Shown here one piece after another: positions 7,118 to 9,097 of a DNA stretch of 9,097 nt (within the stretch, counting starts at the first letter, position 1; the number at the start of each line of letters is the position of its first letter). The translations under genes were made by a program, and so were the position numbers. Under the pieces are notes generated by a model, which saw nothing but the letters and a program-made list of their open reading frames with translations, was not told the DNA's origin and did no database searches. This DNA comes from Peptoniphilus_A hominis (GTDB taxonomy: Bacteria; Bacillota; Clostridia; Tissierellales; Peptoniphilaceae): positions 1 to 9,097 of the forward strand of contig NZ_JBBMFO010000043.1 in the NCBI RefSeq assembly GCF_040096015.1, written 5' to 3'.

Positions 7118-7690
7118 TTATAGGGATTCCACTCCCTTGTAATAACACCTTGCAATAAGTTTTAGCATATCTTTTGCCCACTTTTCACTTTGATAGTGTC
7201 TTGCTATTTCAAGAAGCCCCTCAGTAAAGTTACTGGCTAAAATATGGGCAAGCATTGGATCATATTCCTCTTTTGATTGTCTCTTTAAACTAACTTCAAT
7301 ATGAGCCTCCATTTGCGATATGAGTTTTTGTTTTGCTTCTATATGCTTTGTACCTGAACTTTTATCCATTAAAATAATTAACTTCTTACGCTCTTTTAAA
7401 AGCTCGTGAATATATTTTTCTCCAACCTCATCAAACCTTTCAGAAGCAGAACCTTTTTCCAAGGATTCTTCCTCATTAAAAGCTGACTCGAAGTTTATAT
7501 AAACAGAACTTACTATTGCATCAAACAAAACTTCCTTATTTTTAAAATAGGTATAAATTAGTGCCACAGGAATATCTGCTTCTTTTGCAATTTCTGTTAA
7601 TTTAGCACCTCTATAATCATTTTTATAAAATACTTTTTCTGCTGCATCAAGTATCCTATTTCTAACTTCTTCTTTCAATACTTGTGCCAT
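7118..7690 (-). CDS. TetR/AcrR-family transcriptional regulator
   Basis: A 190-aa protein with the classic TetR N-terminal DNA-binding domain. It shows RILDAAEKVFYKNDYRGAKL, then TEIAKEADIPVALIYTYF (about residues 32-49) and KNKEVLFDAIV, the conserved helix-turn-helix and following helix. The remaining ~130 residues form the helical ligand-binding and dimer domain, which is too variable to name an inducer. ATG 7690 has GAGGTG 4-5 bases upstream. It is the first gene of the cassette and shares strand with the transport operon, beginning 104 bases downstream of its stop. Three similar palindromes at its own promoter and the operon promoter make it the likely autorepressor and operon repressor. 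If the transporter takes up a siderophore, the ligand might be that siderophore or a related compound. An iron-sensing DtxR/Fur-type regulator is absent here. Confidence 0.9.
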   Translation of the reverse strand: MAQVLKEEVRNRILDAAEKVFYKNDYRGAKLTEIAKEADIPVALIYTYFKNKEVLFDAIVSSVYINFESAFNEEESLEKGSASERFDEVGEKYIHELLKERKKLIILMDKSSGTKHIEAKQKLISQMEAHIEVSLKRQSKEEYDPMLAHILASNFTEGLLEIARHYQSEKWAKDMLKLIARCYYKGVESL

Positions 7691-7710
7691 ATCACACCTC
7701 TTTCGAATAA

Positions 7711-7758
7711 AATACTGAATCTCAATTTAATAATAAACCTAAATTCAATATTTGTCAA
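7711..7758 (-). promoter_or_regulatory. tetR promoter with two overlapping operators
   Basis: On the minus strand there is a perfect -35 TTGACA (7758-7753), a 17-base spacer and -10 TATTAT (7735-7730), close to an ideal sigma-A promoter. Two 24-base palindromes lie on it: 7711-7734 (left half AATACTGAAT, spacer CTCA) and 7729-7752 (right half ATTCAATATT, spacer CTAA). Each matches the operator at 7041-7064 at 19 of 24 positions. One fills the -10 to -35 interval and the other covers the -10 and start region. Strong autorepression by the TetR protein is the natural reading. Confidence 0.7.
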
Positions 7759-7964
7759 GTTAGCTTTGTTTCCATATTTTTATACTCGCTTACCGGTATC
7801 CCTGTTCTTTTCAAAACCTTTAGCTTCTCCTGTTTTTTCTCCTCTTTCCTTGCCTTATATCTTTCCTCATATTCTTTTTGCTTGCCGTTTGCTTTATGCT
7901 TGAGGTAGTTTTGATGAAGTCGATCTTTTCTTGCTCGTTCTTTTTCTTCCTTCCTCTTAATTTC
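7755..7964 (-). pseudogene. C-terminal remnant of a Lys/Glu-rich protein
   Basis: A 69-codon open stretch has no start codon and begins right after an in-frame TAA (7967-7965). The product is very rich in Lys, Glu and Arg (for example KRKEEKERARKDRL and YEERYKARKEEKKQEK) and ends VLKRTGIPVSEYKNMETKLT. Composition and the coherent ending look like the C-terminal tail of a real, probably mobilization- or conjugation-related helical protein, but I do not recognise it. Its stop codon TGA (7757-7755) is part of the TTGACA -35 box of the tetR promoter, so the cassette starts immediately at its end. The upstream part of its gene was lost at the junction near 7965-8037. The plus-strand frame over this region is an antisense shadow. 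Confidence 0.45.
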
Positions 7965-7968
7965 TTAA

Positions 7969-8030
7969 ATAAAAAAGAATTAAGAAGTACATGTTTCACT
8001 AAAACAGTGATTAAGTGTTCTCCTTAATTC
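7969..8030 (-). terminator. Terminator-like inverted repeat at the virD4 breakpoint
   Basis: GAATTAAGAAG (7977-7987) and CTCCTTAATTC (8020-8030) are inverted copies matching at 10 of 11 positions. The 32-base interior holds a second small hairpin (TCACT/AGTGA, 7996-8010). On the minus strand the outer stem is followed by six Ts and ATTT (7976-7967), a plausible intrinsic terminator. It begins 7 bases past the last recognisable virD4 codon (8037). It may be the terminator of a lost gene or the end of the element that broke virD4. Confidence 0.5.
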
Positions 8031-8036
8031 TATTAC

Positions 8037-8800
8037 TCCAGCAGCCAATTTGTACTTTTTATATTGCTTCACCGCAAAGTGTGTCGGTTCTTTCTTCTCC
8101 AATGCTTCAAAGAGTCTATCAATCGGATTCATGTAGGTTTCATCATCTTCTATTACCTCTGAAGCGTCTATCATATCAAGTAGTGTTGCAAAGTTCTTTT
8201 CTTCTCTTGGAGCCTCATACCAGATATATCCAATAAGTGCCGTATAGTAGAGCTTCTCAGCTTTCACCCAAAAGTTATCACCTGCTTTTTCTCCCTCGCC
8301 CTTCGTGTTTGAGATGATTGTCTGAACGAGTTTTAAAATATCTTTCTCAGAACGGATACATGCGAATGGATTGTACTTCATAGACCTTTTGAAGTTTATG
8401 GGATTAGAATTTTAATCTCATATCCATTATCTTCAAGCATCTTACCGCACTAAATCACTATCGTTCCTTTAGGATCGGTTACAAAATAGGACGAGTGCAT
8501 TTGCTTTAAATTCGGTTTTACATAAAATCTCGTCTTGCCGGAGCCTGAACCTCCTATGACAAGTATATTCTTGTTTCTTGCATACTTTGGATTAGCTGGT
8601 CTGCCGTTCATAGTTAATCGTTCTGTTTGTGTAAGCAAGATATTGTTCTGGAACTTTTCATCCATATACGGTTCTATATCTTTTCTCGTTCCCCATCTTG
8701 CTGAACCATACTCTTTTCCCTGCCTGAACTTTTTTGCATTTTTGCCTTTGCTGTAGACAATGAATTTAATTAAAGCTGCTACTCCTATGCCTATTAGAGG
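8037..8800 (-). pseudogene. virD4: VirD4/TraG-type conjugative coupling protein, decayed fragment
   Basis: This is the remains of a type IV secretion coupling ATPase, which would feed ICE DNA-relaxase complexes to the mating pore. In order it shows a membrane-segment end (PLIGIGVAALIKFIVY), then KGKNAKKFRQGKEYGSARWG, LTQTERLTMNGRPANPKYAR, Walker A GGSGSGKT (near 8560), FVTDPKG, and after a break YNPFACIRSEKDILKLV through AVKQYKKYKLAAG. Defects: TAG replaces the Glu expected before CGKML (8450-8452); one base is missing near 8400-8405, shifting the frame; homology ends at the Gly codon 8037-8039, so Walker B and the rest are gone; and roughly 60 N-terminal residues are missing at the MATE junction. 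Family members are about 600 aa and about 250 codons remain. The 71- and 133-residue open frames at 8450-8665 and 7980-8381 are pieces of this one gene, not separate genes. It cannot encode a working coupling protein. Confidence 0.88.
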
Positions 8801-8988
8801 GCAAAGCTTACTCCAATAGAAGCAAGTGCTGCTTCGCCAACGTATTTACCAACGACAGCAGAATCTACTAAAGTATAGACCTGTTGGAAAAATGAACCGG
8901 TAATCATAGGCAGGGCGAATTTAATAATCGCCTTATTAGGCTTTTCATCAGTAAGGTAATGATTAATATAAACTTCCTTTCTATTCAA
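8794..8988 (-). pseudogene. MATE-family efflux transporter, N-terminal fragment
   Basis: About 64 codons match the start of MATE (NorM/DinF-like) multidrug-sodium antiporters: LTDEKPNKAIIKFALPMITG and then FFQQVYTLVDSAVVGKYVGE, AALASIG. Family proteins have about 450 residues and twelve helices. Only the first helix and part of the next remain before the sequence passes into virD4 around 8795-8820 and the frame stops at 8794. The frame opens at TTG 8988, which overlaps the end of the gene at the right edge by 8 bases and has no strong ribosome binding site. The true start may be another weak codon a little further in (AAAGGA lies near 8980). The fragment is the product of a deletion or recombination joining two genes and is not expected to function. 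Confidence 0.75.
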
Positions 8989-9097
8989 TCATTTTGAAGT
9001 GTCTCAATGCATCCATGATAGCTTCTTCTTTTTCAGGTGTACACTGTGGAATAATTTGTTTCTCCTTTTTAGACTTGTTGTAATGTTCTCGTAATTC
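8981..9097 (-). CDS. C-terminal end of an unidentified protein, partial
   Basis: An open frame enters from the right edge at 9097 and stops at TAG 8983-8981. The 38 visible codons read ELREHYNKSKKEKQ, then IIPQCTPEKEEAIMDALRH and FKMIE, a charged, probably helical tail. I do not recognise the family. It overlaps the TTG start of the MATE fragment by 8 bases, so the two were probably one operon, and a regulator of the pump is one possibility. Too little is visible to assign a function. Confidence 0.5.
   Translation of the reverse strand, partial: ELREHYNKSKKEKQIIPQCTPEKEEAIMDALRHFKMIE

Noticed and set aside
7980..8665. Two separate small genes at 7980-8381 and 8450-8665
   Set aside because: Together with the sequence between and upstream they spell one VirD4-type protein broken by a stop and a frameshift. 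The last ~18 residues of the first frame (after KLAAG) are junction sequence.
1..9097. CRISPR array, tRNA, rRNA or complete insertion sequence
   Set aside because: I saw no regularly spaced direct repeats, no tRNA- or rRNA-like sequence and no transposase motifs on either strand.

Overview
The window is AT-rich, low-GC Firmicutes-type DNA. Strong AGGAGG-type ribosome binding sites, sigma-A promoters and the gene families present all suggest a Clostridia or streptococcal-type host. The flanks look like part of an integrative conjugative element (ICE) of the broad Tn1549/Tn916-like world. Every gene I accept is on the minus strand, so transcription runs from high to low coordinates. The exact host and element cannot be named from sequence alone.

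Right flank (about 7755-9097): a zone of broken genes. It holds the 3' end of an unidentified gene at the edge, the first ~60 codons of a MATE-family efflux pump, and a decayed VirD4/TraG-type coupling protein. The coupling protein has lost its N-terminus and everything after its middle, and also carries a nonsense codon and a frameshift. Next come a terminator-like inverted repeat at the break and a 69-codon Lys/Glu-rich remnant.

Centre (764-7760): an intact six-gene cassette. A TetR-family regulator is followed by two half-size ABC transporters of the exporter fold, then a single-chain double ATPase (EcfA-like), an EcfT-like membrane protein and an MptD/Trep_Strep-family ECF S component. 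The last five genes overlap or sit within about 10 bases of each other, so they are almost certainly one operon. Three related 24-base palindromes lie over the tetR promoter and the predicted operon promoter, which suggests that the TetR protein represses both. From memory, the pairing of an ECF-like importer with a YbtP/YbtQ-like ABC pair matches the transport part of the equibactin locus of Streptococcus equi ICESe2. I therefore infer uptake of a siderophore or other metallophore, here without biosynthesis genes. Drug export by the ABC pair is the main alternative.

Left flank (1-763): the operon is followed by a terminator-like hairpin, a possible 35-aa small ORF with a good ribosome binding site, and a second, clearer terminator. 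Then comes a sigma-70-like small protein gene of ICE type. Its reading frame is broken by two compensating one-base shifts in A6 runs, the first of which is a perfect A AAA AAG slippery heptamer. A ribosome binding site at the very left edge hints at another gene beyond the window.
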